Source of the DNA: Dermanyssus gallinae
Lineage: Eukaryota > Arthropoda > Arachnida > Mesostigmata > Dermanyssidae
DNA length: 64,000 bases
Direction of reading: 5' to 3'
Assembly (NCBI GenBank): GCA_003439945.1
Contig: QVRM01002126.1
Coordinates: forward strand, 1-64,000
This document shows positions 1 to 11,760 of the stretch, one piece after another. Each line of letters begins with the position of its first letter. Position 1 is the first letter of the stretch. Under the pieces are notes generated by a model. The model made no database searches, had not been told where the DNA came from, and saw only the letters and a program-made list of their open reading frames with translations. A program made the position numbers and the translations under genes.

Positions 1-424
1 TACGCGCAGCTCGGTGACTTTAAGCGGCTTTTTCACAGTATTTACCGATCATCCTTCAAGAATGCGAAGAAAAGCCAGTCTAATTTGATCTCATACATAA
101 ATGAGGAACGTGGGTATCTTTGAGAATCAGCAAATTACTTCAGTTATAAATCTGTTCTGTGTGTTCAATACATGACAAGACGCTACTGTTAAGCTAACAG
201 ATAACGCCGCAAGCGTGAATATTTTGTCTTTATTGAAAGTAAATTATTATTTATATTTCGACATAATTTCTCTAATCTCTATGCCTTTTTGGGGCGGTGA
301 ATCCTATGCATCGAGCACACACACACACCTCGAGAGCTTCAGACGTTGTGAATAGAAACGTTTTCGTCTATTCTGTTTTTAGGTTCGGGGAGGGAAGAAA
401 TCACACGGTGCCAAAGTCGATGAA
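1..424. other. No gene seen
   Basis: This is AT-rich sequence with a short (AC)n run near 319. No reading frame, splice pattern or repeat family is recognised. Confidence 0.5.
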
Positions 425-785
425 TGATCAGTGTGCTTCACTAGCACCAGCATGACCCCCAGCGCTGTGGATAGGCCTCAGTGTTTGCAGCCCGGTTCGC
501 CCTGCTGCGCGTTATTGTCATTGGCGGAACTATCGCCCAAGATCTCTTTCCGGGTGAGCGCAGTAAAAACCTTTGGTAGGCGTTTTGCACTATATCAATC
601 GCTCGTCACTGTACCGCCGTTTTCCAGTTCGACTATCGCCACAATTTTATTCCTGGAGAAGAAGATTCCTACCATCACTTGCCAGCTGACCGTTGGCGTT
701 TCTTCTAGGGACAGTTTCATGGACAGAGGACTCCAACGACCCATCGCTGCGAGCTCTGGGCTTGGGAACTTGATGGATGAGGGTG
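425..785 (-). pseudogene. Mariner-like transposase fragment, decayed
   Basis: Read on the minus strand, the sequence resembles the central DDE region of a mariner-family transposase. There is a WQVMVGIFFSR-like strand, then a VTSD-stop-YSAKRLPKVF stretch that matches the usual 'VNSEWY..ICLPEVF' pattern with a stop where Trp is expected. After that the frame is lost, with a further stop near 475. No terminal repeats were found. It is a dead fragment. The family call rests on pattern memory, so mariner is likely but the subfamily is not assigned. Confidence 0.45.
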
Positions 786-2243
786 CTAAAAACTACCCCA
801 GTCTAATCAACAGTGACTCAAGTCTCATGAACAAAGAAGACAGCCCTTGTCGAATTTATCGGAAATTGTCTACCCACAAGACCCGCGTCTTGTTTTTGTC
901 CTGGTCAATCGAAGTTCTTCGAAATACTTTTTTGCACTTAATCCTCGCTGGAAAATATAGAAAAAACTGCAACCAGCCCACACGTTAACCACCGATATCT
1001 ACGGAACTTACTTACACTTAAGCGTTCGTACAACATCTCTATAGCAGCACAAGACTATATACAGGTAGTAAACGCTGTTGATTGAACGTTTAATAAAAAA
1101 ATATTTAACCCTATTATTTAGACATTCCCCTCATTTGATTGCCGATCGCACCTCGGCCGCGCATTGGGAAGACTACAAAAGCGACTTCACGCCTATTCGC
1201 GAACATCTGTGCATGTGCCTACGGGATTGTGTGTGAGGGTGTCTGTCTCCTGCGCCTGTGCACGTTCGACACCAAGCCACTTTGCAGCGTCACTAGCTAA
1301 TGAGACCAAGATCCGGCTAAGCAACAAATGACCATCGACAAACGTAGAATCAGGGCTTACGCCACTTTCCTTCCGCGTCATTCTGTGTTTTTGGTACCAC
1401 ACGATTTGTGTGGTTTTAAGTTCTAACGCGTTCCTTGCTCGTCGCACAAACAAAGGTCGCACGAAGACGATGACAACGACGACGACGACGACGAATCGAA
1501 CGCATCGACATGAGGCTATCAATTGATAGCCTTCATCCATCAACGTCCAAAGAGTGCGTCCAGAGTCATTGCATGCTTGTCACCTTTTGATGTCGGCCGG
1601 TAGTCACGTAGTACGGCTTCTCCTAGCCGGGCATGTACCTGGGCATTGTGGGGTTCGAGCGGGGCACGGGGATGGTGTAGTTTGTGAAGAACGCATACAA
1701 CGCGAACAAAAATGAACCCCACCGCAATCATCTCACACAATGACCCAGTATCAACCCGTAGCGAGCAAGCAGCAATCACTCGGAGGAGGAGAGGCCCCCA
1801 ACCGTTGCCCCCCCCCCCCCCCGACATATGCTCTGTAGTAGACGAGGCAGGTACGACCCGATACGCAACTACCGGCGAGTTCCGACGACAAAGGTCAGGC
1901 GGAGGTGGACGGCTCACGGACCTCGTCCTCGTCTACCGGTCACCGGCGGTGAGTCCACCACCATCGCCACCATGGCCATGTTCCAGATATCCCAGCTAAC
2001 CTGTGTTCAGTCAAAGCGATAGTTCTGCTGTTCTACGTTTGAAGTTCGGTCGACAGTTTCGGCGGCTATTTCTGTCTGTCGGACACCCAAGGCAAGGCCA
2101 GCAGTCTCCGCTCTCAGTCGCTAATGCTTCTATCGGTGAATGATTCAGGGCAACTGCCCTACAACGTTGCTACAACTTGCGAATGTGCGCGCAAACGCCG
2201 CCGCCGCCGGGGAAACACCAAGGAACGAGAGATATCGATGTTT
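786..2243. other. Intergenic, no supported gene
   Basis: The open frames here are short and overlap on both strands, with no splice or family signal. A C-homopolymer lies near 1810-1822 and a (GAC)n tract near 1465-1500. Confidence 0.5.
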
Positions 2244-2344
2244 ATTATATCGATGTTATATATATATATATATATATATATCGATGTTATATATATATAT
2301 ATATATATATATCGATGTTATATATATATATATATATATATATA
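2244..2344. repeat. Composite (TA)n / TCGATGT repeat
   Basis: Runs of TA of about 20-27 bp are separated by the same 7-bp unit TCGATGT, three or four times in a row. This makes a higher-order repeat of about 31 bp rather than one plain dinucleotide run. Purine-rich GAGAGAGGG-type sequence follows. Confidence 0.85.
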
Positions 2345-2887
2345 AGAGAAAGAGAGGCAGGGAGGGAGGGAGATCGGGGGAGAGGCAGACAATGGGAGAT
2401 CGAGAAGCCGAACAGCTCCCGACAGCATAGCCTATCTATGATTGGTGTGTCTAATCCATATTCAACGCGTTCAGTGCCGAAGTTTCAAACCAGTTTCTAG
2501 CAGCAACGACATAATGGTCTGTCTACCTGCTCGGTGAGAACAGGGAAGTGGGCGGAATATGTCTATCATTGCTAGGGCCGCCAATACGACTAGTACTACA
2601 AGAACACGACACGACGCGATGGGTCACGAACTACTTCTACACTGCGACGCCTTAATATTCCACCGCATTCAGCAGTCTAACCATAGGTTGACGCTGGACG
2701 CCCGAAGCCCCCGTTCCGTCAGAAGTTCCGCTATATATATATAAATCAACGGGATAGAATGGCGGAGTTGGCCGGCGACTTTACCATGGAGGGGTGGGCT
2801 CAACCACGGTGCGACATACAGGTATGCCTTTTCGATACGATCTTTCCTATGGTTTGTAGTCCTGGGTTCAATTATGATAAGCAGATC

Positions 2888-2920
<33 letters not shown>

Positions 2921-2946
2921 GCTTATAAATGCTGCGGATGCATATT
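2345..2946. other. Intergenic with (TA)n tract
   Basis: No gene is supported. A (TA)n run lies at about 2890-2918 and a short T-run at 2948-2956 leads into the SINE. Confidence 0.5.
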
Positions 2947-3143
2947 GTTTTTTTTTAGATTTCCCGTAAGGCAATTGCCCGTGAACGGATTTTTCATGAC
3001 ATGGCTAAGTTTACTCCACTCCGGCATTTACCTTGTCTAAATTGGAAACCATGCAAACCAATTTAAGAGTGGCCGGTCTGGGTCTCGAACCCGGTCCTCC
3101 CGAATGCAAGGCAAAGGCTTTGCCACTAAGCCACCTGCTCGGT
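2947..3143 (-). mobile_element. tRNA-derived SINE, copy 1
   Basis: On the minus strand this begins ACCGAGCAGGTGGCTTAGTGGC, containing a Pol III A-box (TGGCTTAGTGGC). A B-box (GGTTCGAGACC) follows about 40 bp later, then a tRNA-unrelated body, ending in an A-rich tail seen as T-rich sequence on the plus strand. A second, closely similar copy lies at 39001-39204. Two copies with the same ends, A/B boxes and an A-tail support a SINE rather than a tRNA gene. Both copies touch (TA)n at the tRNA end. Confidence 0.8.
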
Positions 3144-5914
3144 GTATATATATATATATATATATATTTGCATCCGCATTTACAGTTAAAGAAGAACCGA
3201 CCAAACCTCTGAAGCCGGCAATCGCTCAGCCAGTCAATGCGCGCAACGCGAGCCTCCTTATAGGCTTAGAAAGATGTCCGAGGAACTAAGCAAGACAGCT
3301 GTACAGAAGCAACGGAGGCAACAACCACAATACAGCAGCAATACGGCAAGAATACTGCGCTCATACAGCAACAACGCAACAACAACGACGACGACGACTC
3401 CGGCGCCGTAGGAATAACAGCAACCACAATTATTGTTATTAGGAAGGTTCCCCTTGCAAGTCCTTTTACTCCCTCCCATCCGATCTGCAATGCAGGTTAT
3501 CCAGTAGAACAAACAACAAACATGAGAGGAAGATGCAACAAACACAGGTACGGTCACCAACATTCAAAACCAACAACAACAACTACAACAACAGCGAAAA
3601 CAATCATGAGAAAACCTGACAACTGAACTAGAGAAAAGAGCCACAGCGCAAGCACCGCACCGGTCTCACCTCTACCCCTACTCACCCAGCATAGGGCGCT
3701 GACGGAGGAGGACCCTGGTGGTGAAAGTGGCCTCCATTGCCGAGTGGGGCCCTCCATAGCCCCCGAAACGCGACATGACTGAACCGGTTCCGGCACACGG
3801 GGTCACGATCCAGCAGCGCAAACAACAACAGCAACAATACCACCGCCTGCACTTGCACCAACCACCACCACCACCACTACACGCACGGGAATACGCACCC
3901 GATTAAGCACACGGCCTATGACCTACGACAGCTAGTATTTTCACTACAACGTCTCCTATCACCAACTAAGATTGGAGTCGTTTATTTGACTAGGTTTGTT
4001 TGCTGGTAGAAGCCTGGATTGGCGGCGGCGGCAGCAGCAGCAACAACAACACCGACCGTCTGACCAGCGGACCGTCAATATGACTTACTTAGCAACAACT
4101 GACCAGAAATGGTGACGACGTGATTAACTACTGCAGCACTACGTACTACACTAGCATGCAAAGGCACTGTGCACTGTGTACTGTATCTCTCTCTCTCTCT
4201 CTAGTCGTCACTGGTTCGTTGTTGCGCCAGGTAACACCAGTCAAATACAAGACGAACGCCGGCAAGAAACCGAAAACGTCCGAGCAGCCTCCACCGTCTC
4301 CGCCGCCGCTGCTACCGAGGGTGCCGAAAGCTTGCACCTCTAATCGTCGAGAAGAAGGCTAGCTTGTTGGAAGGGAGGTGAGGTTTTCCGTCACGGTCGT
4401 GGTCAGCCCAGGGCGCAGCGCGTTGACCTTCGTAGATGGCTTCGTCGACCGACCACCGGCACGATGAAAATCGATGATGATGGTGATGATGATGATGGTG
4501 ATGATGATGGTGGTGATGATTAATATTGGCTGGCTATTGATGATGGGCAAAATAATTGCACGCCCGCACACAGCCAATGTAGTCGTCGTCGTCGTCGTCG
4601 GGGCGCGAGAGTGGAGTAAAGTCAACGAGACAGAACCCGCTGACACGATATATGGCGACTGTTGCACGAAATTACGAAACACGAACAAATGTTGAGGAAT
4701 TTGCAACACAACGATGGATTGGACAGTCGCAGTTACAGTACCAGCAGCAGCAGCAGCACTAGCTGTATTCAATATAGTACCACTTCACTGAGTTCTTACT
4801 GAGGAGCGCCGGCCCCCTTTCTCGTATCAAAAGAGAGAGAGAGGGCGAGAACAAGACAAATCGGATCCGGCCGGCCGGCAGAGGAGGTGGGGTCAAAGAA
4901 CTTGAGAGAGAGAGAGCGCGAGAGATCCTCCTGGCTGATCCTCCTCCAGTCGACCTTTAACTCCTCCTGTGTGTGTGTGTGTGCTGCCGAGGTGCAAGTA
5001 GTTCACTTCAGCAGAAGGCTACGTTACTTCTACTACAACAACAACAGCTAGTATGCCGCTTGCGTACTACAACAAATATTCTCACTGCTGCGCGATGGAG
5101 GTGTAGGTGTCTTCGTTTTCGCGTCTCCTTGTCTGTGTTCGCCGTTTTGTTTTGTCGTCTCGTTGCCGTCTCCCTTGTTATTGTAGACGTTGTTATTGTT
5201 GTTGTTGGAGTTGTTTGTTGTTTTCCTTCTTTGTGCTCTGTAAGCCAGTGAGTAAGTAGTCCGACAAGCAGCAAGCCGGCGACAGAGCAAACTCAGCACT
5301 ATAACGTATCGATGGTAGCGCTATTTTAGCAGCCAACCAGAAGCCAGTAGCTGTAGAACAGTCCGTCACAGAATCCCACCGAGTGGTCGTCGTAGAAGAA
5401 AGACTAGTGGTTATAGTAGTAGTAGTAGTAGTTGTTGAACTAGTTAGCGAACTAGCGTTAAAATTGGACACTCGTACACTCGTTTAAAGTGGCCTTTGAG
5501 TTATTGCCGCTGGTGTTGCTGCTATTGTTGCTGTTGTTGTTGTTGTTGTTGTGGTGGCTGCAGCTGTTGCTGCTCCTGTAATGGAAGACGACGAAGAAGA
5601 AGCAGAAGAAGAGGAAGACCGACAATGGAAAAACGCAGACAGTATTGCTACGAATACTATGGCGAGTGCTGCAAATCGTAGTCGTAGGAATAGTACGAAT
5701 AGTCAACTTAGCAGCAACAGCAGCAGCAGCAGCAGCAGCCGTCGCCCCTTGCATTTGCTTTTGCTCCTGTACCAACAATTTCACCAGCAGCAGCAGCAGC
5801 CGTAATAATAGCAACCTCGCTAGCTCGTTTCTCGCTTGCCATAGGGCAACTGGCTGTCGGAATGTTGACGATCTCGTTGTGCTCGCGAACGTAATCGTCC
5901 CACCAGTCAGTCAG
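3144..5914. repeat. Low-complexity triplet-rich region
   Basis: Most of the interval is imperfect (CAA/GTT)n, (CAC)n, (GAT)n and (CAG)n tracts with short GA and GT runs, for example (GATGAT)n near 4473-4520 and (CAG)n near 5710-5735. Long open frames encoding poly-N, poly-V, poly-T or poly-S occur in several frames at once, as expected of triplet repeats. No gene is supported. Confidence 0.7.
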
Positions 5915-6078
5915 CTGAAGCCGTCAGATGCTGAAGCCGTCAGATGCTGAAGCCGTCAGATGCTGAAGCCGTCAGATGCTGAAGCCGTCAGATGCTGAAA
6001 CCGTCAGATGCTGAAACGGTCAGATGCTGAAACCGTCAGATGCTGAAACCGTCAGATGCTGAAGCCGTCAGATGCTGA
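5915..6078. repeat. 16-bp minisatellite, 10 copies
   Basis: Ten consecutive 16-bp units of the form CTGAAGCCGTCAGATG lie head to tail, with a few copies carrying AAACC or AAACGG in place of AAGCC. The array is nearly perfect, so it is probably young. It lies next to a (CTG)n tract. Confidence 0.95.
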
Positions 6079-8674
6079 GAGCCTCATCCAGCCTGAGACG
6101 ACGACGGCTACTGCTGAAGGTGCTGCTCTGCTCTGCTGCTACTGTTGCTGCTGTTGCTGCTGCTGCTGCTGCTGATAATGAAGGACTCAGCGAACACTCG
6201 GTAGCAGAAACAGCCAACCAGACAGCCAGACAGACATACAGGCAAGCAGGCGAACAGGGACAACGACGACGACGACGAAGACGACGGTAGGGAGCGCGAC
6301 CAATCGCGGCAGTCCGACTACCACAATCGTAGTTCTCCCTCGAGTGACGACACCACCTGCTCCGACGGGCTCGACGACTCTTCCCCTCGTCTTCGTTATA
6401 CGGCGGCGGCGGCGGCGGCGGCAGCGGCAGTGTCGGCGGCTACTACGACTACAACTACAACTACTCCAGCTTCTCTTTTTTCCCTTCTCCCCTCCTCCTC
6501 CTCCTCCTCCTCCCTTTTTCTCCTGCCTTCGTGCTGCTGCTATTGCTTTTATTTTTCCTTTTCTGGCTGGTTGTTGCTGCTGTCGCTGTTGTTGTTGTTG
6601 TCGCTGTTGTTGTTGTTGTTGCTGTTGTTGTTGTGTCTAATGCTGTTGCTAAAGTTCACCACCCTCATAGCGTAAAATCAACTTGAAACGTAGCAATAAT
6701 GGCCATCATCCACCACAGTGGATGCCCATCATCACTGCCCATCATCAGCGTATTTGTCTTTCTTCTATTTATTCTCGGCTACTAACAGCGTATGAGTCTC
6801 GGCAATCCGTGTGGTGATGGCGTCGACGGCAACCGCACAACAGCACAACAGACACCCACAACAGCAGCGAGAACAGAGCGTTCGCGCGCTGCACAAAAAA
6901 AACAAACCTACAGACGGACAACACACAACAAGGTGAGCAAGAAAGAACGAAAGAAATAAAGGGAAAGAGAGGCTGGGGGGAGATGGACAGTGGACCACAC
7001 AGTGGCAGACCAAGACAAGCCAGGCTGCCTACGCCTACAGCCGAATAGAGGCTACATAAGCTCACTCAACTACAGACACACACGCAGACAGACAGCAAAC
7101 AGTCAGATGGACAACCAGACTACAAACACTACAGGGCCATCACTACAGCACCGGCGGAAGCGGGAGCGGCGGGAGGCAGGCGGCTCCCTCTTGACGACGG
7201 CTCTGTTGTTGGTGTTATTGCCGCTGTCGTTGTTATTGTTGTCGTCGTCGTTGTCGTTGTTAATGTTGTTGTTGTTGTTGTCGTTGTCGTTGTTAATGTT
7301 GTTGTCGTTGTCGTCGTCCTCCATCCACCGGAAACAGCAATAGCAGCATCAATCGGCCACCAGCCGGCAACTAGCAAGGCATTCGCCGCCACCACTACTG
7401 TCACTGTAACTGCTGCAAGTGTTGTTATCCGTTTACCATTACTATTACTGCATCTATTAGTATCACACAACAGAACCAGTAGCATTCACAGCAACAACAG
7501 AATTAAGAGCATTTGCAGCAAAAACATCAACAACAACAACGGCAACAGCTATTAACAACAAAAGCAACAGCAACAACAACAATGGCAACAACATTAACAA
7601 CAAACAACGACAACAGCATTAACAACAAAAACATCAACAACGGCAACATAATTAATAACAACAACGACAATAGCAGCATTAACAACAAAAACATCAACAA
7701 CGGCAACAGAATTAATAACAACAACGACAACAGCAGTATTAACAACAAAAACATCAACAACAACAACAACTACAACGGCAACAGCATTAACAACAAAAAC
7801 ATCATCGACAACAGCATTACCAACAACAACAACAACTACGACGACGACTTCGTCAGCAGAAGCGGCGGCAAGCTCCACGCCGACGCCTACAACGACCCTT
7901 TTCCACTTTTCCCCGTTGGACCGGTGTCAGACAAACAGCGTTTTCCCAGCTGCTGCTGCTGCCGCCACGACCACCACCTTCCGCTGCTAATGCCTCTCGT
8001 TGTGGTTTTTTGCTTCAGCTTCTGATCCTTCTGATCCTGCTAGGTAGGATCGAGGCAGACGTCTCTCTCTCTCTCTCTCTCTCTGTCATCGCATCAATGT
8101 TGCCCACATAAGACACGAAGACTCAGTGTTACATTCATACAACAACGTAAGTAAAACAAAAGTAAAACAGCAGCAGCAGCTGCAGATACTGCAGATTGAT
8201 GGTTGTCCAGCGGCCAGCGTCAAAGCACTAAACATCCAATCCATCGAGCCGTTCATAACCACCTCTTTCATTCGCGCATTCTCGTGGATGCCAGCCATGC
8301 ACTCTCACAAAAGCAGAATGACCGTAGTGGTTGGTGATTGTGGTGATGGAGACGATAGCAGCGGCGGCGGCGGCAACGACGAACTAACTGTCTCACTACC
8401 ATCGATGGATATAGCGCCTTAATTGCTACCGCGCTACTTAAACTACCACTACTACTACTACTACACCACTGCGCGGGCCTACGCGTGAACAGTGCTGCCG
8501 CACCGTTTGCGCCCGCCCCCTCCTGCCCATACACACAGACACGCGGCGGCGGTGGCGGTAGTGGCTGCGGCGGCGACCGGCGTCCCGGCCAGCTTCCCGG
8601 CACAGACAGACAAAGGGCGCGCGGGGGGCGCACGCGAATGCGAGAGAGGGCAGACGCTTAGAGTGCACCTCATA
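6079..8674. repeat. Triplet-repeat region
   Basis: Dense (CTG)n, (CGG)n, (GTT)n and (CAA)n-type tracts run through this interval. The strongest are at 6405-6430 (GGC), 6560-6645 (GTT/GCT), 7200-7320 (GTT/GTC) and 7505-7840 (CAA/AAC, with a recurrent ATTAACAACAAAAACATC unit). Frames that look open encode poly-N, poly-L or poly-V on opposite strands. A (CT)n run lies at 8063-8084. No gene is supported. Confidence 0.7.
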
Positions 8675-9412
8675 GACAGTCAGACTGACAAAGAAACAGT
8701 CAGACTGACCGAGACACAGTTAGACTGACCGAGAAACAGTCAGACTGGCAGTGGAAAACCGTCAGACTGACAGTGGAAAACCGTCAGACTGACAGTGGAA
8801 AACCGTCAGACTGACAGAGAAACAGTTAAGACTGACAGTGAAAAACAGTCAGACTAACAGAGAAACAGTCAGACTGACAGAAAAACAGTCAGACTAACAG
8901 AAAAAACAGTCAGACTGACAATGAAAAACAGTCAGACTGACAATGAAAAACAGTCAGACTGACAGAGAAACAGTCAGACTGACAATGAAAAACAGTCAGA
9001 CTGACCGAGAAACAGTGAGACTGACCGAGAAACAGTCAGATTGACAGTGGAAAACCGTCAGACTCACAGTGAGAAACAGTTAAGACTGACAGTGAAAAAC
9101 AGTCAGACTGACAGAGAAAAACTGTCAGACTCACCGAAAAACAGTCAGACTGACAGTGAAAAACGGTCAGACTGACCGAGAAACAGTGAGACTGACCGAG
9201 AAACAGTCAGACTGACAGTGGAAAACCGTCAGACTCACAGTGACAAACAGTCAGACTGACAGAGAAACAGTCAGGCTGACAATGAAAAACAGTCAGACTG
9301 CAGAGAAACAGTCAGACTGACAGTGAAAAACAGTCAGACTGACAGTGAAAAACAGTCAGACTCACCGAAAAACAGTCAGACTGACAGCAAAGAACAGTCA
9401 GGCTGACAGAGA
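8675..9412. repeat. 20-21-bp minisatellite, about 35 copies
   Basis: The array consists of head-to-tail units of the form CAGTCAGACTGACAGAGAAA. There are sub-variants (CCGAGAAA, AGTGAAAA, AATGAAAA, AGTGGAAAACC) that recur in blocks, which points to expansion of multi-unit segments. There are no unique spacers. Confidence 0.95.
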
Positions 9413-9922
9413 GAGACCGGGCTCGACGCAGCTGCTCCTACAACAACGACTGAGAGCCAGGCGCCCTTTCTCTAACCGACCCAACCGCCCGGGGCCCCCC
9501 GGTCGCGCGCGCCCCCGTCCGTTCTCCACCACCGTCGCCGCCTCCAACCGAGCCTTTACTGCTGCATACTCACTCACTCGCTCGTTCGGTCGCTCGGTCG
9601 ATCGATCTACTAAGGCTGGACGGTGGGTCGGCGAGGGGCGGCCTTAAACCTTGCACGCTTAAGCCAACTTAAATAGTTAGTTCGTTAGCCCATCGAAGTA
9701 AATAGATGGATGGATGGATGGATGAATGAACGAGTCGAGACGAGCGACAAACGAGCATGAAGCCGCCCTTGGCGCGGTGCAAATCAGACGCCCCTAACTA
9801 CCTCCTACCCCGTCATCTACCTACCAAGGCGATCAACTATAGCTGCGCTTGTCGTTGTGTTTGCCAATTGTGAGTTTGCCAAGCCTGCCGTCGATGCTCT
9901 GGAATGAAATTATGATCATGAG
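9413..9922. other. No gene seen
   Basis: GC-rich sequence at 9470-9540 is followed by short (GGTCG)n- and (GATG)n-like tracts (9580-9605, 9708-9725). No gene is supported. Confidence 0.5.
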
Positions 9923-10006
9923 CCGCGGTCGCCCGATCTATCCAGTCGCGACTTTTTCCTGTAGGGCCATCTAAAGAATCTAGTCTATGCAACTCCCGTT
10001 GAAGTC
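9923..10006 (+). pseudogene. DUF4817-type transposase C-terminal scrap
   Basis: Translation gives PRSPDLSSRDFFL, a stop, then GHLKNLVYATPVEV. This is the C-terminal DDE-proximal signature shared with the larger element at 31.8-32.9 kb, where the corresponding text is PRSPDSTSLDFFLWGHLKN. A TAG stands where Trp is expected. Only this piece is recognisable. Confidence 0.7.
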
Positions 10007-10558
10007 TCGTATCGATCTGCGATCGGCGGAATAGTAACTGCAGCTGCTGCTGCTGCTGGTGGAACCATTCGGGAGATGACTGGTCACTTTGAACGCGTGT
10101 TTGCTATTGCTACTGAATGTAGTAATCGGCTGACGGGCATTCGTTCGAGCAAAATGTGAACTGAAATAAATATCTCTCTGAGCTTCTTCAGATTTGACTT
10201 GATTGACAAATAAAGCGAACATAGTAGCTGCATGTATGCACTCACATCCTATATGGCCATCGGAAGAGTTGAGTTACTTTGCAACCACAGACGTCAGCTC
10301 TACCAATTTGACACCAAAATAATTCACTTAAAATGTACATTCGTGTTTACACATATATTCGTCTGAACATATTGGTTGTGCACGCGTAATCGAAACATTT
10401 CGAGAACCGGGACGTGAAAGTTCGAACATGCAAAAGTAAAATTTTGCGAACTCTTCTTAATATTACAATATAAGAAGAATACTGCTTTAGCTAAACCTAC
10501 GTATAATTCGCACAATGTATGATTTCCCGGAATGCGCCGGTATGCTTTTCAATTGAGG

Positions 10559-10917
10559 AATGCATTCTCTCACACGCTTGACTATACCTCAGAGTTTCAG
10601 ACAATCAAATCCGGTCAACCTTTACATATATATATATATGCATGGCGCGATTATGTCTAATGATTAGCCAGACGGCGGACAGGGTGCTGCTTCCAAACTG
10701 GCTAACCCAAAAAATTGAAGTTTTCCACCTGGAATGCAGTCTTTCACACGCTTGACTATACCTCAGAGTTTCAGACAATCAAATCCGGTGAACCTTTACA
10801 TATATATATATATATATATATGCATGGCGCGATTATGTCTAATGATTAGCCAGACGGCGGAAAGGGTGCTGCTTCCAAACTGGCTAACCCAAAAAAATTG
10901 AAGCTTTCCACCTTCAA
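10559..10917. repeat. Direct duplication, two units of about 175-185 bp
   Basis: Two adjacent near-identical units (about 10559-10732 and 10733-10917) share the text from CACACGCTTGACTATACC to GCTAACCC. They differ by a few substitutions and by the length of an internal (TA)n run. This is a recent local tandem duplication with no coding content. Confidence 0.9.
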
Positions 10918-10959
10918 GATACATTTTGTTCGTTAGACGGTTTGTTGTTAGACGGTTTT

Positions 10960-11760
10960 GGGTCTGAACTTACGACCATGAGAAGTGCGCCAGGCGGCTC
11001 TCCCCACCTCCATGGGCGGTCTTGGTCTTCCCTCGGCCCGCTCCTTGGCAGACCCTGCCGTGGCCGCCTCAATGCACGCTACTTCGGGTCATGTCCAACG
11101 CCTGCTCCCGCCGGGGGCTTGGGCATTGTTTGGTAGAGCCACACAGATGCACTTGTGGCGAGCCTGTCGGACGCCTGGCCAGACACGGCCTGTCTTGCGC
11201 TCACTCGACGGGCCGGCGCCCACGTCACACCGCTCTGAATGACATTCTTGCAAGGTCGTTGCGAAAGGCCGGAATTCCTTGCGTCCTGGAACCGCCTGGT
11301 CTTTCTAGAGACGATGGCAAGCGGCCCGACGGCTTGACTTTGATACCTTTCTACAAGGATAGTTTCCTGGTGTGGGATGCGACGGTGACCGATTCTCTGC
11401 CCCCTCCCTTGTCGGTCCCGGCGCTTCTCGCCCAGGAACTGCCGCTTCCAGCGCCGAGACATCAAAGATAAGAAAGTATGCGAACTTAGGCCGGGCATAC
11501 CACTTTTCACCCTTCGCAGTCGAGACGCTGGGTGGCCCTGGGCCCCTTACAACCACGCTAATTTCCCAGGTTGGCGATGCTTTACAGCGGGCTACGATGG
11601 ACAAGAGAGCGGGCACTTTGTTCTGCCAACGGCTTTCCCTAGAGATTCAGAGAGGTAACGCGATTTCGGTGCTCGGAACTATGAAAGACTGGATAGACCC
11701 GCGTCTTCGCGTCAGGGGTCGGGCAAGACTCCCAGTCGGACACGATAGATGAGGAGTGAG
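10960..11760 (+). pseudogene. Non-LTR retrotransposon ORF2 C-terminal fragment
   Basis: Three pieces in two frames together read as the C-terminal part of a LINE-type reverse-transcriptase polyprotein. The first, from about 10985, reads QAALPTSMGGLGLPSARSLAD. The second, up to about 11471, has a CTCGEPVGRLARHGLSC zinc-finger-like stretch followed by RDDGKRPDGLTL and LVWDATVTD. The third, up to about 11752, has KIRKYANLG, FAVETLGG and RGNAISVLGTM. The order matches the usual tail of such proteins. At least two frameshifts show it is dead. The RT palm upstream is absent, so it looks 5'-truncated. The clade is not assigned. Confidence 0.8.

Noticed and set aside
431..988. 185-codon plus-strand protein gene
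   Set aside because: The minus strand of its first part reads as a mariner remnant, and the plus-strand frame has no recognisable domain.
7513..8025. 170-codon Asn-rich frame
   Set aside because: It is encoded by (AAC)n-type repeats, with an equally open poly-L/V frame on the other strand. There is no domain or splice support.
8675..9412. CRISPR-like repeat array
   Set aside because: Units are contiguous 20-21-bp copies with no unique spacers, and the genome is eukaryotic. It is a minisatellite.
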